The notes under the pieces are model-generated. The model was given only the letters and a program-made list of their open reading frames with translations. It was not told the DNA's origin and searched no databases. Shown piece by piece: positions 26,189 through 34,998 of a DNA stretch of 64,000 nucleotides. Source of the stretch: Streptomyces sp. CNQ085. Its GTDB lineage: Bacteria; Actinomycetota; Actinomycetes; Streptomycetales; Streptomycetaceae. The stretch covers positions 1 to 64,000 of the forward strand of contig NZ_JAJFAU010000008.1 in assembly GCF_022614595.1 (NCBI RefSeq), read 5' to 3'. The translations under genes were made by a program, and so were the position numbers. Positions within the stretch are counted from its first letter, which is position 1. Each line of letters starts with the position of its first letter.

Positions 26189-27966
26189 CACCGCGCCCCG
26201 GCCGTCATCAGTTCCCTGACCTCCGGGAGGATGTCCTGGTGCAGCGGCCGCAGTTCACCGCGGAGGAACAGGCCGCGCATCGCGGCGCGCTCCACCTTGC
26301 CGCTGGTGGTGCGGCGCACCGTGCCGGGGCGCACCAGCAGCACCCCGCCGGGCCGCACCTCGAACTCCTCGGTCAGGCGGTTGCCCACCGCCGCGGTCAG
26401 CGCGGCCAGGTCGATGTCGTACCGGCCGCGGGCGCGCAGCTCCTGGACGACGACGATCCGGTCCCGCTCGCCGGGCACCGCGAACGCGGTGGCGGCCCCG
26501 AACAGCGAACTGACCCGCTGCACCGTGCGCTCCAGGTCCTGCGGGTAGAGGTTGCGTCCGGCCACCACGATCATGTCCTTGAGACGGCCGGTGACGTACA
26601 GCTCACCGCCCACGAGGGTGCCCAGGTCACCGGTGCGCAGATGGCCGCCGTCCCCGTCGGCGGTGTGCCCGTCGAAGGCCGGGGCGGTCTCCGCCGGGCG
26701 GCCCCAGTAACCGCGGGCGACGCCGGGCCCTCGCAGCCAGATCTCCCCGATGCGCCCCTCCGGCAGCACCTCGCCACTGCCGGGGTCCACGATGCGCAGT
26801 TCGCCGTCGGCGACGGGGCCGCAGGAGACCAGGGTGCGCCGCGCGGTACCGCCCGGGGCCGCCCGTCCCGGGCCAGGCTCCGGGTCGCGCAGCTCGTGGC
26901 GCTCCAGCGCGGCGGCGTCCGCGGTCAGCCGTGCGGGCTCCTCGTCGGGGCCGCGCACGGCACCGGTGACCAGCAGGGTCGCCTCGGCCAGCCCGTAGCA
27001 GGGAGTGAGCGCACCGGGCCGCAGACCGGCCGGGGCGAACCGCTCGGCGAAGGCGCGCAGGGTCTGGGCGCACACCGGCTCGCCGCCGCTGACCGCGACC
27101 TCCCAGCCGGACAGGTCCAGGTCCGCGATCTGCTCGTCGGTGATCCGGCGCAGGCACAGGTCGTACGCGAAGTCCGGGGCGCCGCTGACACGCACGCCGT
27201 ACCGGGCGATCGCCTCCAGCCAGCGCACCGGCCGCTTGACGAAGGCGGTGGGGGACAGCAGTACGGCGGTGCCGCCCAGCCACAGCGGGTGCAGCAGCTG
27301 GCCCACGAGCCCCATGTCGTGGTGGAAGGGCAGCCAGCCACCCAGCCGGTCGCCGGGCCGGGTGCGCAGGGCGCGGCCGATCGCCGCCTGGTTGGCCATG
27401 AGGTTGCCGTGGGTGACCGCCACGCCCCGGGGGTCGCGGGTGGACCCGGAGGTGTACTGGAGGAAGGCCACGGAGTCGGGGCCGGGTTCCGGTCTGCGCC
27501 ACGGCGCCGCCCCGGGGACGGCGTCCGCCGGCAGGCAGGCGACGTCCCCGTAGCCGGTGCGGGCCAGCAGCCGTGAGACCTCCGGGGCGTCGGCCGTGTC
27601 GGTCAGGGCGATCCGGACCGCGGCGTCCTTGACGATGCCGGCCACCCGCTCCTCGTGGTGGCGGCGGCCGCCGGCGGGCGGCACGGGGACGGCGACAGCC
27701 CCGGCGTACAGGCAGGCCACCAGGCTGACGGCGAACAGCCGCCGGCAGGACTGCAGGACCAGCACCCGCTCGCCCGGCGCGCCGTGCTCCTGGAGCCAGG
27801 CGGCCAGCGCCCTGGCCTCGCGGTCCAGCTCCCCGTAGGAGACGGTCCCGGCCGCCTGCTCCCCGCCGGGTCCACCGGCCTCACCCAGCAGGACGAGCGC
27901 CGCCCGCCCGGGCGTCTCCCGGGCCCTGGACAGAATGAGATCGGTGAAGCTCCGGTAACCGTTCAT
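26188..27966 (-). CDS. Fatty-acyl-AMP ligase (FAAL-like AMP-binding enzyme)
   Basis: 592-aa adenylate-forming enzyme. AMP-binding motifs LQYTSGSTRDPRGV (P-loop-like) and TPCYGLAEATLLV are present, with GWLPFHHDMGLVGQLLHPLW, the pattern characteristic of FAALs rather than CoA ligases. The C-terminal subdomain has HLRTGDLGTL, GRLKDMIVVAGRNLYPQD and a final lysine in RRTTSGKVERAAM. FAALs activate a carboxylic acid as acyl-AMP and load it onto an ACP. It heads the FAAL-ACAD-(ACP-AT)-PPTase operon under a strong SARP-type promoter. ATG at 27966 follows GAGGGGGAGG. The acid activated is unknown; a short branched acid would fit the other starter genes. Confidence 0.92.
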   Translation of the reverse strand: MNGYRSFTDLILSRARETPGRAALVLLGEAGGPGGEQAAGTVSYGELDREARALAAWLQEHGAPGERVLVLQSCRRLFAVSLVACLYAGAVAVPVPPAGGRRHHEERVAGIVKDAAVRIALTDTADAPEVSRLLARTGYGDVACLPADAVPGAAPWRRPEPGPDSVAFLQYTSGSTRDPRGVAVTHGNLMANQAAIGRALRTRPGDRLGGWLPFHHDMGLVGQLLHPLWLGGTAVLLSPTAFVKRPVRWLEAIARYGVRVSGAPDFAYDLCLRRITDEQIADLDLSGWEVAVSGGEPVCAQTLRAFAERFAPAGLRPGALTPCYGLAEATLLVTGAVRGPDEEPARLTADAAALERHELRDPEPGPGRAAPGGTARRTLVSCGPVADGELRIVDPGSGEVLPEGRIGEIWLRGPGVARGYWGRPAETAPAFDGHTADGDGGHLRTGDLGTLVGGELYVTGRLKDMIVVAGRNLYPQDLERTVQRVSSLFGAATAFAVPGERDRIVVVQELRARGRYDIDLAALTAAVGNRLTEEFEVRPGGVLLVRPGTVRRTTSGKVERAAMRGLFLRGELRPLHQDILPEVRELMTAGAR

Positions 27967-28032
27967 CGCCTCCCCCTCGTGTGCCTTCGTGGCCGCCGCC
28001 TCTCCGGCGCCGGCCCGTGCGACTCTTCCGGG

Positions 28033-28064
28033 AAGGTACGAGCACCCCCTCGAACCCCACTCGA
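28033..28064 (-). promoter_or_regulatory. SARP-dependent promoter of the FAAL operon
   Basis: Minus strand: TCGAGTG (28058-28064), N4, TCGAGGG (28047-28053), 8 bp, TACCTT (28033-28038). This is one of the best matches to canonical TCGAG heptamers in the window. Confidence 0.85.
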
Positions 28065-28112
28065 CGTCCCCCGGACCGGCGGGCTTCTCCCGGGGCGCGG
28101 TCCCGCGCCCCG

Positions 28113-28358
28113 TCATGCCCGCGACCATGCCGCGGGCGGGCGGTAGCCGGCCCTCCCGGCGGACCAGGCGGCGCGGTCCGCGGACGCCTCCGGTGCGCCG
28201 GTCTCCGCCACGGCCTCCGGCCCCCGCGGGTCGCCGGGATCCGCCGGGGCCCGCCGGGCCGACAGCGCCAGCAGTACGGCGGTGACGGCGGCCAGCTCCC
28301 CCTCGTCGGGGTTTCCCCGTACGACGGTCAGCAGGGCCTGTCGTGTGTCGTTGGCCAT
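28113..28358 (-). CDS. Acyl-CoA carboxylase epsilon subunit
   Basis: 81-aa protein of the AccE/PccE family, small subunits that stabilise actinobacterial acyl-CoA carboxylases. The family signature is LTVVRGNPDEGELAAVTAVL at residues 10-29, then a variable Ala/Pro-rich linker and a C-terminal aromatic tail YRPPAAWSRA. It is separated by 12 kb from the beta-subunit gene (14697), its likely partner. Same orientation as, and 74 bp after, the ABM gene. Confidence 0.9.
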   Translation of the reverse strand: MANDTRQALLTVVRGNPDEGELAAVTAVLLALSARRAPADPGDPRGPEAVAETGAPEASADRAAWSAGRAGYRPPAAWSRA

Positions 28359-28432
28359 GGGGTCAGGGTGCGCTCCGCGCCTTGAGGGAGGCTCGCGGCC
28401 CGTCCGCGCCGGTGTGCCGTGCCCGGCCGCGC

Positions 28433-29065
28433 TCAGCCGGTGAGTCCCCGCTCGTAGGCGATGTGCCGGGTGCGCTCGACGCGGAAGCGCGCCACCCGGC
28501 CCAGCCTCCCGTACGCCCCGCCACGCTCGGCCTCGGCCAGGGCCCGGTCGCAGGCGCCGGTGTCGGCCCACCACGCCATGCCCAGGTACCGCTGCGGCCG
28601 GAAGGTCGAGCGCAGCAGGTCGAAGCCTCCGAAGCCGTCGGTGCCGGCCAGGAACCGGGACAGTTCACGGGCCTCCCTCTCGAACTCCCGGGACCCGCCC
28701 AGCACCGTGCACGGCAGCAGCACCACGCTGTCGTGCCCGGGCAGCGCGTCGCGCACCAGCAGGCGGTCGACGCTGGCCGCCTGGTCGGCCTCGGTGTCCA
28801 CCATGGGCTCCAGACACCGCACGTGTTCGAGGAACGTCTCGGTGTGCACGGTCTCGATGAAGCCCTCCAGACTCCGCCAGTGCCCCACGTGGACGTAGGA
28901 GGCCGGGGAGTCCAGCAGCCGCACGGTCACCAGATAGGAGAAGTCCCGCCGGCTGCGCAGGTACTGGGAGTGCTCCCGGAACTCCTGCTCGAACCGGCGC
29001 GGGTCCCCCTTGACGGCGAACCGGTGGACTGTGGTCAGCGGACTGCTGAGGTCACGATCGGTCAT
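28433..29065 (-). CDS. Tandem antibiotic-biosynthesis-monooxygenase (ABM) domain protein
   Basis: 210-aa protein with two ferredoxin-like ABM repeats: residues ~10-100 (FAVKGDPRRFEQEFREHSQY, YVHVGHWRSLEGF) and ~110-200 (VVLLPCTVLGGSREFERE, YLGMAWWADTGACDRALA). ABM enzymes such as ActVA-ORF6 and TcmH oxidise anthrones to quinones without cofactors; other relatives act as cyclases. Its start overlaps the 3' end of the aromatase gene by 14 bp, so the two are co-translated. Quinone formation on the aromatic core is the likely role. Confidence 0.8.
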   Translation of the reverse strand: MTDRDLSSPLTTVHRFAVKGDPRRFEQEFREHSQYLRSRRDFSYLVTVRLLDSPASYVHVGHWRSLEGFIETVHTETFLEHVRCLEPMVDTEADQAASVDRLLVRDALPGHDSVVLLPCTVLGGSREFEREARELSRFLAGTDGFGGFDLLRSTFRPQRYLGMAWWADTGACDRALAEAERGGAYGRLGRVARFRVERTRHIAYERGLTG

Positions 29066-30083
29066 GAAGGTTCTCCGCGAACCGTTTGGCGTGCCGGAGG
29101 GTGGTGGTGCTGTTGGCGCCCAGGGCCTGCCGGACCTTGGCGCGCGCCTCGGCGAGCGTGGCCTCGGGGCCCAGCAGCTGCCGCACGCCCTCGGGGTCGA
29201 GGGTGACGGTGTGCCAGGAGGTGGCGCGCACGCCCTTTCCGTGGGGCTCGATCTCCCAGCGGCCGGTGTGCCCGCTCATCGCCACCGGCACCCTCAGCTG
29301 CTTGTAGACGATGACGGACCGGTCGGGGAAGCACACCCGCACGGACATGGTGTTGTGCAGGGAGCCGTCCGGGCTGCGGGTGTCCATGTCCATGCGCTGG
29401 ACGGTGGAGCCGCCTCCGTCGGAGGGGGCCTCCTCCAGACCGATGCGGGCGACGTGGGGCAGGCGCTCGGGCCACAGGTCGGCGCGGTCGAGGAAGGCGA
29501 AGACGTCCTCGGCCGAGCCGCCGATGTCCACCGAGTCGCTGAAGGTGAAGCGCAGCCCGCCGTCCTCCTCGGCGTCGCCGCTCTGCTCGGCGGCGTTCCT
29601 CAGGGCCGCCAGCTCGGCGCGGCTGTTGCGGTCCACGGCCCGCTCGATCAGCTCGACCGCCGCCGGGTCGTCGTCCACGGCGGTGTAGTCGTGCAGCAGG
29701 ACGACGCGGCTGCCGCCGTCGTCGTTGGACTCCACGAGCCACTTCCCGCCCATCGACGCCACCGGGTGCGCGGAGGCCACCTGGCGGAAGGAGACGGTAC
29801 GGGCGCGGCTGTCGAGTATCCGGTGCGAGGTCCACGAGCGGACCTGGTCGTTGGCCGTGGCCCAGATCCGCAGGAGCTGCTCGTCGGCGTGTTCCTCCAG
29901 CACCTCGACGTGGATCGTGGGGCCGAAGACCTGCGGCCACGCCGAGACGTCGGCCACCAGGCCGTAGACGGTGGCCGCGGGTGCGTCGACGACGACGGTG
30001 TGCTCCGTGACATGGGTTCGGGCCGCGCCGGCGGCTTCGGTTCCGGCGGCTTCGGCGACGGCGGTAGCGGGGTTCGGCACCAC
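29052..30083 (-). CDS. Didomain aromatase/cyclase (SRPBCC)
   Basis: 343-aa protein with two START/Bet v1-like domains, residues ~22-170 and ~180-330, the arrangement of didomain ARO/CYCs that dehydrate and aromatise the first ring. Landmarks are HTVVVDAPAATVYGLVADVS, WPQVFGPTIHVEVLE, then DSVDIGGSAEDVFAFLDRAD and LWPERLPHVARIGLEEA. Didomain ARO/CYCs typically work after a C-9 ketoreductase, and an ActIII-like KR is encoded at 53103. A near-canonical SARP-type promoter lies 47 bp upstream. Confidence 0.93.
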   Translation of the reverse strand: MVPNPATAVAEAAGTEAAGAARTHVTEHTVVVDAPAATVYGLVADVSAWPQVFGPTIHVEVLEEHADEQLLRIWATANDQVRSWTSHRILDSRARTVSFRQVASAHPVASMGGKWLVESNDDGGSRVVLLHDYTAVDDDPAAVELIERAVDRNSRAELAALRNAAEQSGDAEEDGGLRFTFSDSVDIGGSAEDVFAFLDRADLWPERLPHVARIGLEEAPSDGGGSTVQRMDMDTRSPDGSLHNTMSVRVCFPDRSVIVYKQLRVPVAMSGHTGRWEIEPHGKGVRATSWHTVTLDPEGVRQLLGPEATLAEARAKVRQALGANSTTTLRHAKRFAENLHDRS

Positions 30084-30129
30084 GGCGGATCTTCCCTTCG
30101 GGTCGCGCCGCTCGCACGGCGCCTGTGTC

Positions 30130-30161
30130 AGATTGGCAGGGCGCGCTCGAGCAGGGCTGGA
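30130..30161 (-). promoter_or_regulatory. SARP-dependent promoter of the aromatase gene
   Basis: Minus strand: TCCAGCC (30155-30161), N4, TCGAGCG (30144-30150), 8 bp, CAATCT (30130-30135). TCGAGCG is the classic DnrI heptamer. The same bases mimic part of a tRNA T-arm but are not a tRNA. Confidence 0.85.
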
Positions 30162-30276
30162 GCGCCGGAAGAGGGGGGTTCGAGCCCGCCGGCGGATCGC
30201 CGGGCGGGGGTCGCGGGCCGGGCGGTGCCCGGCCGTCGTGTCCGGGGGTTCACGCCGCCGTGCTCGGGCGGCGTGC

Positions 30277-31314
30277 TCAGGCGGCGTGCGCCCACTCGGG
30301 CCGGTCCAGGATCTCCACCACCGCCGAGCCCCAGCTGTAGCCGGCTCCGACGCCGACGAGCAGGCAGCGGTCGCCGGGCCTCGCGCGGCCGGAGACGACC
30401 AGGTGGTCCAGGCTCGCGAACTGGTCGCCCGCGCCCAGGTGCCCGACCGTGCGGCTCCACTCCCAGGCCGTGCGGGCCGGGTCGATGCCGAACGGCTGGT
30501 AGTAGATCGACTGGAGCCGGCGCCGCCCGAAGTGCGGCAGCACCACCCAGTCCACCTCGCCCAGTTCCAGATCGGCGTCGGCCAGAGCCTGCTTGAGGAC
30601 GGTCTGCTGTCCGGTGTGGGCTCGGGTGACGGCGTACGACATGCCCACCCGGGCCACGAAGGAGCGCTTGGCCTCCTCGAAGTCCACCGGGATCCGGTGC
30701 GAGAAGGGTGCCCGTCCGAACGGCCCGTCGCCCCGGTGCAGGGGTTCCAGCTCGGGGTCGGCGAGCATCGCCAGGGAGCGCAGCCGGGCGTACCCGCCGC
30801 GCCGGGAGAGCACCAGCGCGGTGGCGCCGTCGGCGTACGGGGTGCCCGGGTCGGTGTGCCAGCGGTCGATGCCGGGCTCGCAGAACCGGTCGGCGGTGGT
30901 CAGCAGCGCGTCGCGGCGTCCGGGGACGGCCGTGAGGTAGGAGTGGGCGAGGTCCAGGGCGGCCATGCCGCCGTTGGACATCTGCCGGATCTCGATGGCC
31001 GGGCAGTTGTTGCCGAGCGTCTCGCGCTGTACGTAGGAGGCGACGGGCCACAGGTCCTGGCCCTGGTGGTAGGTGTCGGCGTGCAGGATCAGGTCGGTGT
31101 CGCCGCCGCTGCCGCCCGCCCGCTCCAGGGCGGTACGGGCGGCGTGCACGGCCATCTCGGCGGCGGACTCGTCCGGCGAGTGCGCCACCGAGACCATGCC
31201 CGTGGCCGCCGCGACCCGTTCCGGGCAGGCGCCCGACGCCACCGCGTCGGCCACCGGCAGGGAGGAGGGAAGCCGCACTCCGGTCCCCCGTATGTAGATG
31301 TCTTCCACTCGCAC
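30277..31314 (-). CDS. KASIII-like starter-unit enzyme with Ser at the Cys position (DpsC-like)
   Basis: 345-aa ketoacyl-ACP synthase III homologue. The catalytic cysteine of FabH is replaced by serine: EIRQMSNGGMAALDLAH, Ser113. The His motif VVLPHFGRRRLQ is kept, whereas the usual Asn segment reads TVGHLGAGDQ. DpsC of daunorubicin biosynthesis has the same Cys-to-Ser change and selects the propionyl starter; other Ser/Cys variants are acyl-shuttling enzymes. GTG at 31314 is preferred since GGGAG precedes it by seven bases; an upstream ATG at 31344 is possible. It lies between citramalate synthase and the aromatase, in starter-unit context. Confidence 0.9.
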   Translation of the reverse strand: MRVEDIYIRGTGVRLPSSLPVADAVASGACPERVAAATGMVSVAHSPDESAAEMAVHAARTALERAGGSGGDTDLILHADTYHQGQDLWPVASYVQRETLGNNCPAIEIRQMSNGGMAALDLAHSYLTAVPGRRDALLTTADRFCEPGIDRWHTDPGTPYADGATALVLSRRGGYARLRSLAMLADPELEPLHRGDGPFGRAPFSHRIPVDFEEAKRSFVARVGMSYAVTRAHTGQQTVLKQALADADLELGEVDWVVLPHFGRRRLQSIYYQPFGIDPARTAWEWSRTVGHLGAGDQFASLDHLVVSGRARPGDRCLLVGVGAGYSWGSAVVEILDRPEWAHAA

Positions 31315-31366
31315 GGTCCACTCCCTGTCTCGTCCGGGTGTCATCGGTGCCGTCCGGGACGGCGCG

Positions 31367-33022
31367 TCAGCCCGCGACCGCCACCGCGGGGACGGTCGCG
31401 GCGGAGGCCGCTTCCGTACGGCGTCCGGCGCGGTGGTCGGCCCCGCGCTCGGTCAGCAGGACGTAGCGGACCGCGTCCAGCAGGGCCCGCCAGGAGGCGG
31501 CGACGGTGTTCCCGTCCACGCCGACGGTGCCCCAGCGGCGGCGCCCGTCGGTGAAGGTGATCAGGACGCGCGCGGCGGCGGCGCTGCCCGAGCCGTTCCC
31601 CAGCACCCGGACCTGGTAGTCGGCCAGTTCCAGCCGGGCCAGTTCGGGGAAGAACGGGTCGAGCGCCTGGTGCAGCGCCCGGTCCAGGGCGTTGACGGGC
31701 CCGTTGCCCGTGCCGGTCGCGGCCAGCGGCGTGCCGTCGATCCGCAGCCGCACCGACCCCTCGGTGCGCACCTCGCCACCGGCCGGCTCCTCGACGCCGA
31801 CCTTCCAGGCGTCCACCTCGAAGGGGTACTCCAGCACGCCGCCTGTCAGTTCCTCCAGCAGCAGCAGTTCGAAGGAGGCGTCGGCGGACTCGAAGCTGTA
31901 GCCGCGGTTCTCCAGTTCCTTGACGCGGGCGGCGGCCCGCGCCACCGGCTCGGACCCGGCCGAGAGCTCGTAGCCCAGCTCACGGGCCTTCAGCTCGATG
32001 GAGGAGCGCCCGCCCATGTCGGAGACCAGGGTGCGCATGGCGTTGCCCACCCGGGCCGGGTCGATGTGCTGGTACAGGTCGGGGTCCACACGCAGGGCGG
32101 AGGCGTGCAGTCCGGCCTTGTGCGCGAAGGCGGAGGCGCCGACGTAGGGGGCGGCCGGGTGGGCGTGGACCCCAGTCAGCTCGCCGATGGCACGGCCGGT
32201 GTCGGCCATCTCCCGCAGCCGCTCGGCGGGGACGACGTCCGTGCGGCCCCGCTTGAGGACCAGGTTGGCGGCGACGGTGAACAGGTTGGCGTTGCCGCAC
32301 CGCTCCCCGTAGCCGTGGGCGGTGCCCTGTACGTGGTCGGCGCCGGCGTCCACGGCGGCCAGGGTGTTGGCCACCGCGCAGCCGGAGTCGTCGTGGCAGT
32401 GGATGCCGAGCCGGGCCCCGGTGGCCGCGAGGGTGTCCGACACGACGGCGCCGATCCGGTCCGGCAGCGAGCCGCCGTTGGTGTCGCACAGCACGACCGC
32501 CTCGGCGCCGGCCTCGGCCGCGGTGCGGACGACCTCCAGGGCGTACTCGTGGTTGGCCAGGTGGCCGTCGAAGTAGTGCTCGGCGTCGACGAAGACGCGG
32601 CGGCCGGCCCGCACCAGGTGCCGCACGGTGCTGCTGATCATGGCGAGGTTCTCGGCGAGCGTGGTGCGCAGGGCGAGTTCCACGTGCCGGGTGTGGCTCT
32701 TGGCCACCAGGGTCACCACCGGGGCCTCGGCCTCCAGCAGCGCCCGCACCTGCGGGTCGGTGGTGACCAGGGTGCCGGGCCTGCGGGTGGCTCCGAAGGC
32801 CGCCAGCTCGGCGTTCCGCAGGGCCAGTTCGGTGCGCGCCCGGCGGAAGAACCCGGTGTCCCTGGGGATGGCGCCGGGCCAGCCGCCCTCGATGAAGCCC
32901 ACCCCGAAGGCGTCCAGGTGGCGTGCGACGGCGAGCTTGTCCTCGACCGTCGGCGCCAGGCCCTCCTGCTGTGTTCCGTCGCGCAGGGTCGTGTCGTAGA
33001 GCTGGAAGCGCCGCTCGGCCAT
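31367..33022 (-). CDS. Citramalate synthase (CimA / 2-isopropylmalate synthase family)
   Basis: 551-aa aldol-condensing enzyme joining acetyl-CoA and pyruvate to (R)-citramalate. HMGL-like catalytic domain: LYDTTLRDGTQQEGLAP at the start, then the metal-binding IHCHDDSGCAVANTLAAVDAGA and GYGERCGNANL. The C-terminal regulatory LeuA-dimer domain runs from residue ~400. A 25-residue Ala/Val-rich tail is extra. Citramalate leads to 2-oxobutyrate, a source of propionyl-CoA or, through isoleucine-type steps, 2-methylbutyryl-CoA. A copy inside a PKS cluster suggests supply of a starter unit. ATG at 33022 follows GAGGAGG. Confidence 0.92.
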   Translation of the reverse strand: MAERRFQLYDTTLRDGTQQEGLAPTVEDKLAVARHLDAFGVGFIEGGWPGAIPRDTGFFRRARTELALRNAELAAFGATRRPGTLVTTDPQVRALLEAEAPVVTLVAKSHTRHVELALRTTLAENLAMISSTVRHLVRAGRRVFVDAEHYFDGHLANHEYALEVVRTAAEAGAEAVVLCDTNGGSLPDRIGAVVSDTLAATGARLGIHCHDDSGCAVANTLAAVDAGADHVQGTAHGYGERCGNANLFTVAANLVLKRGRTDVVPAERLREMADTGRAIGELTGVHAHPAAPYVGASAFAHKAGLHASALRVDPDLYQHIDPARVGNAMRTLVSDMGGRSSIELKARELGYELSAGSEPVARAAARVKELENRGYSFESADASFELLLLEELTGGVLEYPFEVDAWKVGVEEPAGGEVRTEGSVRLRIDGTPLAATGTGNGPVNALDRALHQALDPFFPELARLELADYQVRVLGNGSGSAAAARVLITFTDGRRRWGTVGVDGNTVAASWRALLDAVRYVLLTERGADHRAGRRTEAASAATVPAVAVAG

Positions 33023-33075
33023 CGTCCCTCCTCATTTGTGCCGCCGGCGGCCGACTACCGCGGCGGGTACGGCCC

Positions 33076-33107
33076 ACCGTCCGGGGATCGCCTCGAAACG
33101 GCCTTGA
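33076..33107 (-). promoter_or_regulatory. SARP-dependent promoter of the citramalate synthase gene
   Basis: Minus strand: TCAAGGC (33101-33107), N4, TCGAGGC (33090-33096), 8 bp, GACGGT (33076-33081, a weak -10). The heptamers differ by one base from each other. Confidence 0.75.
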
Positions 33108-33189
33108 GAGGCGGTCGGCAGCCCCGGCGGGGCTCGCCGGGAGCGGGGGGCCGGAGGCAGGCCGAAGCGGGGGGATGTCCTGGTCGGGG

Positions 33190-34998
33190 TCAGACGGCCG
33201 CGCCGGCCGTCCGCTCCTGCGCGGAGGCTTCCTCGGGGGCGTCCTGACGCAGCTTCCGCGGGATGGCGAACAGCAGGAAGAACACCACGACGGTGATGCC
33301 GATGAAGGTCCACAGCAGCGTCTGGAAACTCGTCGCGAAGGAGACGCCCGTGGTGTCCTTCGTGTACGGCTCCACGACCTCGGCGACGGCCGGCTCGCTC
33401 AGAACCGTCGCCGAGGAGCAGCTCTCCGGCACGATCGCCATGTCCTTCTCGCCCGCGCGGTCCACCGCGCACGTCCGGTAGGCCGCGACGGCCTCGTCGG
33501 CCCGCTCGGGGGAGAGCCCGGCCACGGCGACCAGGTCCTTGCGCAGCTGCGGCACCTGGCCGTCCACGGCGGCCCCGGTGTTGCCGACGAGACCGCCGAA
33601 GAAGACCACGCTCACCAGCGCGCCGCCGATGGCGAAGCCGAGCTGGGTGTTGGTGTTGACCAGGCCGGACGCGGAGCCGGCGTCCCGGTGGGGCACCTCG
33701 GATGTCACGATCAGCGGCAGCGGGGTGGCCACCGTGCCGAAGCCCAGGCCGATCAGGAACAGCGGGATGGCCAGGTTCCAGGAGGTGACCTGGCTGCCGT
33801 ACTCGCCGGCGACCCAGATGTACGCGCCCAGGCCCGCGACCAGGACGACCGCGCCGACCTGGAGGGCCTTGCGGCCGAACTTCGGCACCAGGATCATCAC
33901 CGAGGTCGTCGCGGTCATGAAGGCGCCGAGGCAGAACGGCAGGCTGGTGAGGCCCGCGCGCATCGGGGACCAGCCCATGCCGATCTGCATGTACAGCGTC
34001 CAGCCGATGGTGAACATCCCCATGCCGATGTAGAAGATGAGGTTCACGGCCAGGCCGGAGGAGAAGCTGCGGGTGCGGAACAGCCCCAGCTCGACGAGTG
34101 GCGAGCCGTCCTTGCGGATCTTGTGCTTCTGCCACAGGACGAACCCGGTCAGCACCAGCAGCGATCCCACCATGGAGACGAAGCCCAGCGCCGGCCAGCC
34201 CATCTCCCGCCCCTGCAGCAGCGGGAAGATCAGCATCAGCATGCCGACGGTGGCCAGCAGCACGCCCGTGACGTCCAGCCGCAGCGCCTGTGGGGCCTTG
34301 GACTCGGTGATCACCTTCGAGCCGTAGAACAGGCCGAAGAGGCCGACGGGGATGTTGACCAGGAAGATCAGCCGCCAGTCGAGGCCGAACAGGTTCCACT
34401 GCACCATCAGCCCGCCCAGCGCGAGGCCGAGGGTGGCGGCCAGGCCGCCCACCAGGCCGTGCAGCGCGAAGGCGGTGCCCCGTTCCTTGTTGGAGAAGGT
34501 GACGTGGATGATGGAGAGCACCTGCGGGACCATGATGCCGGAGAAGGCGCCCTGGAGGACGCGGGAGACCACCAGCTGCCACGGCTCCTGGGCGATGCCC
34601 GCCGTCAGGGAGGTCAGGGTGAAGCCGGCGACGCCGATCAGGAAGACCTTCTTGCGTCCGAAGATGTCGCCGAGGCGGCCGCCGAGGATCAGCAGCAGGG
34701 CGAAGGCCAGCTGGTAACCGACCAGGATCCACTGGATCGCCGAGTAGCCGGCGCCCAGTTCGCGCTGCATGGAGGGGGCCGCGACGTTGGCGATGGTGCC
34801 GTCCAGCAGGTCCATGAAGGCCGAGACCAGCAGCACCAGCAGGGCCGCCCAGCGCATGGGGTCGAGCTTCACCTCATCGGTGAGGGCGCCGACCGAGGTG
34901 TCCGCCGACTCTCCGGCCGGCGTGCCGGCCCCCGTCTGCTCCCTCGCCCTGTCCACCTCCGTCTCCACTGACGGAATGTGCTCCGACGAAATCGTCAT
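33190..34998 (-). CDS. MFS drug exporter (DHA2, 14-TM type)
   Basis: 602-aa major-facilitator pump, typical of antibiotic self-resistance by proton-driven efflux. A ~45-residue hydrophilic N-terminus precedes the transmembrane segments. Motif A appears as LGGRLGDIFGRKKVFL, and motif C-like GLVGGLAATLGLALGG follows near residue 165. A long external loop with two Cys (TCAVDRAG, ESCSSAT) lies before the last span at ~residue 560. It is transcribed from a SARP-type promoter embedded in the 3' end of the preceding racemase gene. Confidence 0.93.
   Translation of the reverse strand: MTISSEHIPSVETEVDRAREQTGAGTPAGESADTSVGALTDEVKLDPMRWAALLVLLVSAFMDLLDGTIANVAAPSMQRELGAGYSAIQWILVGYQLAFALLLILGGRLGDIFGRKKVFLIGVAGFTLTSLTAGIAQEPWQLVVSRVLQGAFSGIMVPQVLSIIHVTFSNKERGTAFALHGLVGGLAATLGLALGGLMVQWNLFGLDWRLIFLVNIPVGLFGLFYGSKVITESKAPQALRLDVTGVLLATVGMLMLIFPLLQGREMGWPALGFVSMVGSLLVLTGFVLWQKHKIRKDGSPLVELGLFRTRSFSSGLAVNLIFYIGMGMFTIGWTLYMQIGMGWSPMRAGLTSLPFCLGAFMTATTSVMILVPKFGRKALQVGAVVLVAGLGAYIWVAGEYGSQVTSWNLAIPLFLIGLGFGTVATPLPLIVTSEVPHRDAGSASGLVNTNTQLGFAIGGALVSVVFFGGLVGNTGAAVDGQVPQLRKDLVAVAGLSPERADEAVAAYRTCAVDRAGEKDMAIVPESCSSATVLSEPAVAEVVEPYTKDTTGVSFATSFQTLLWTFIGITVVVFFLLFAIPRKLRQDAPEEASAQERTAGAAV

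Noticed and set aside
23558..26548. A ~1000-codon open frame opposite the ACP-AT and dehydrogenase genes
   Set aside because: Shadow of two real genes; low-complexity Gly/Arg/Gln sequence.
30124..30190. tRNA-like stretch with a T-arm-like gggttcgagccc
   Set aside because: The T-stem has a mismatch, no acceptor stem pairs across a ~75-nt span and no anticodon arm forms. The same bases are explained by the SARP promoter of the aromatase gene.
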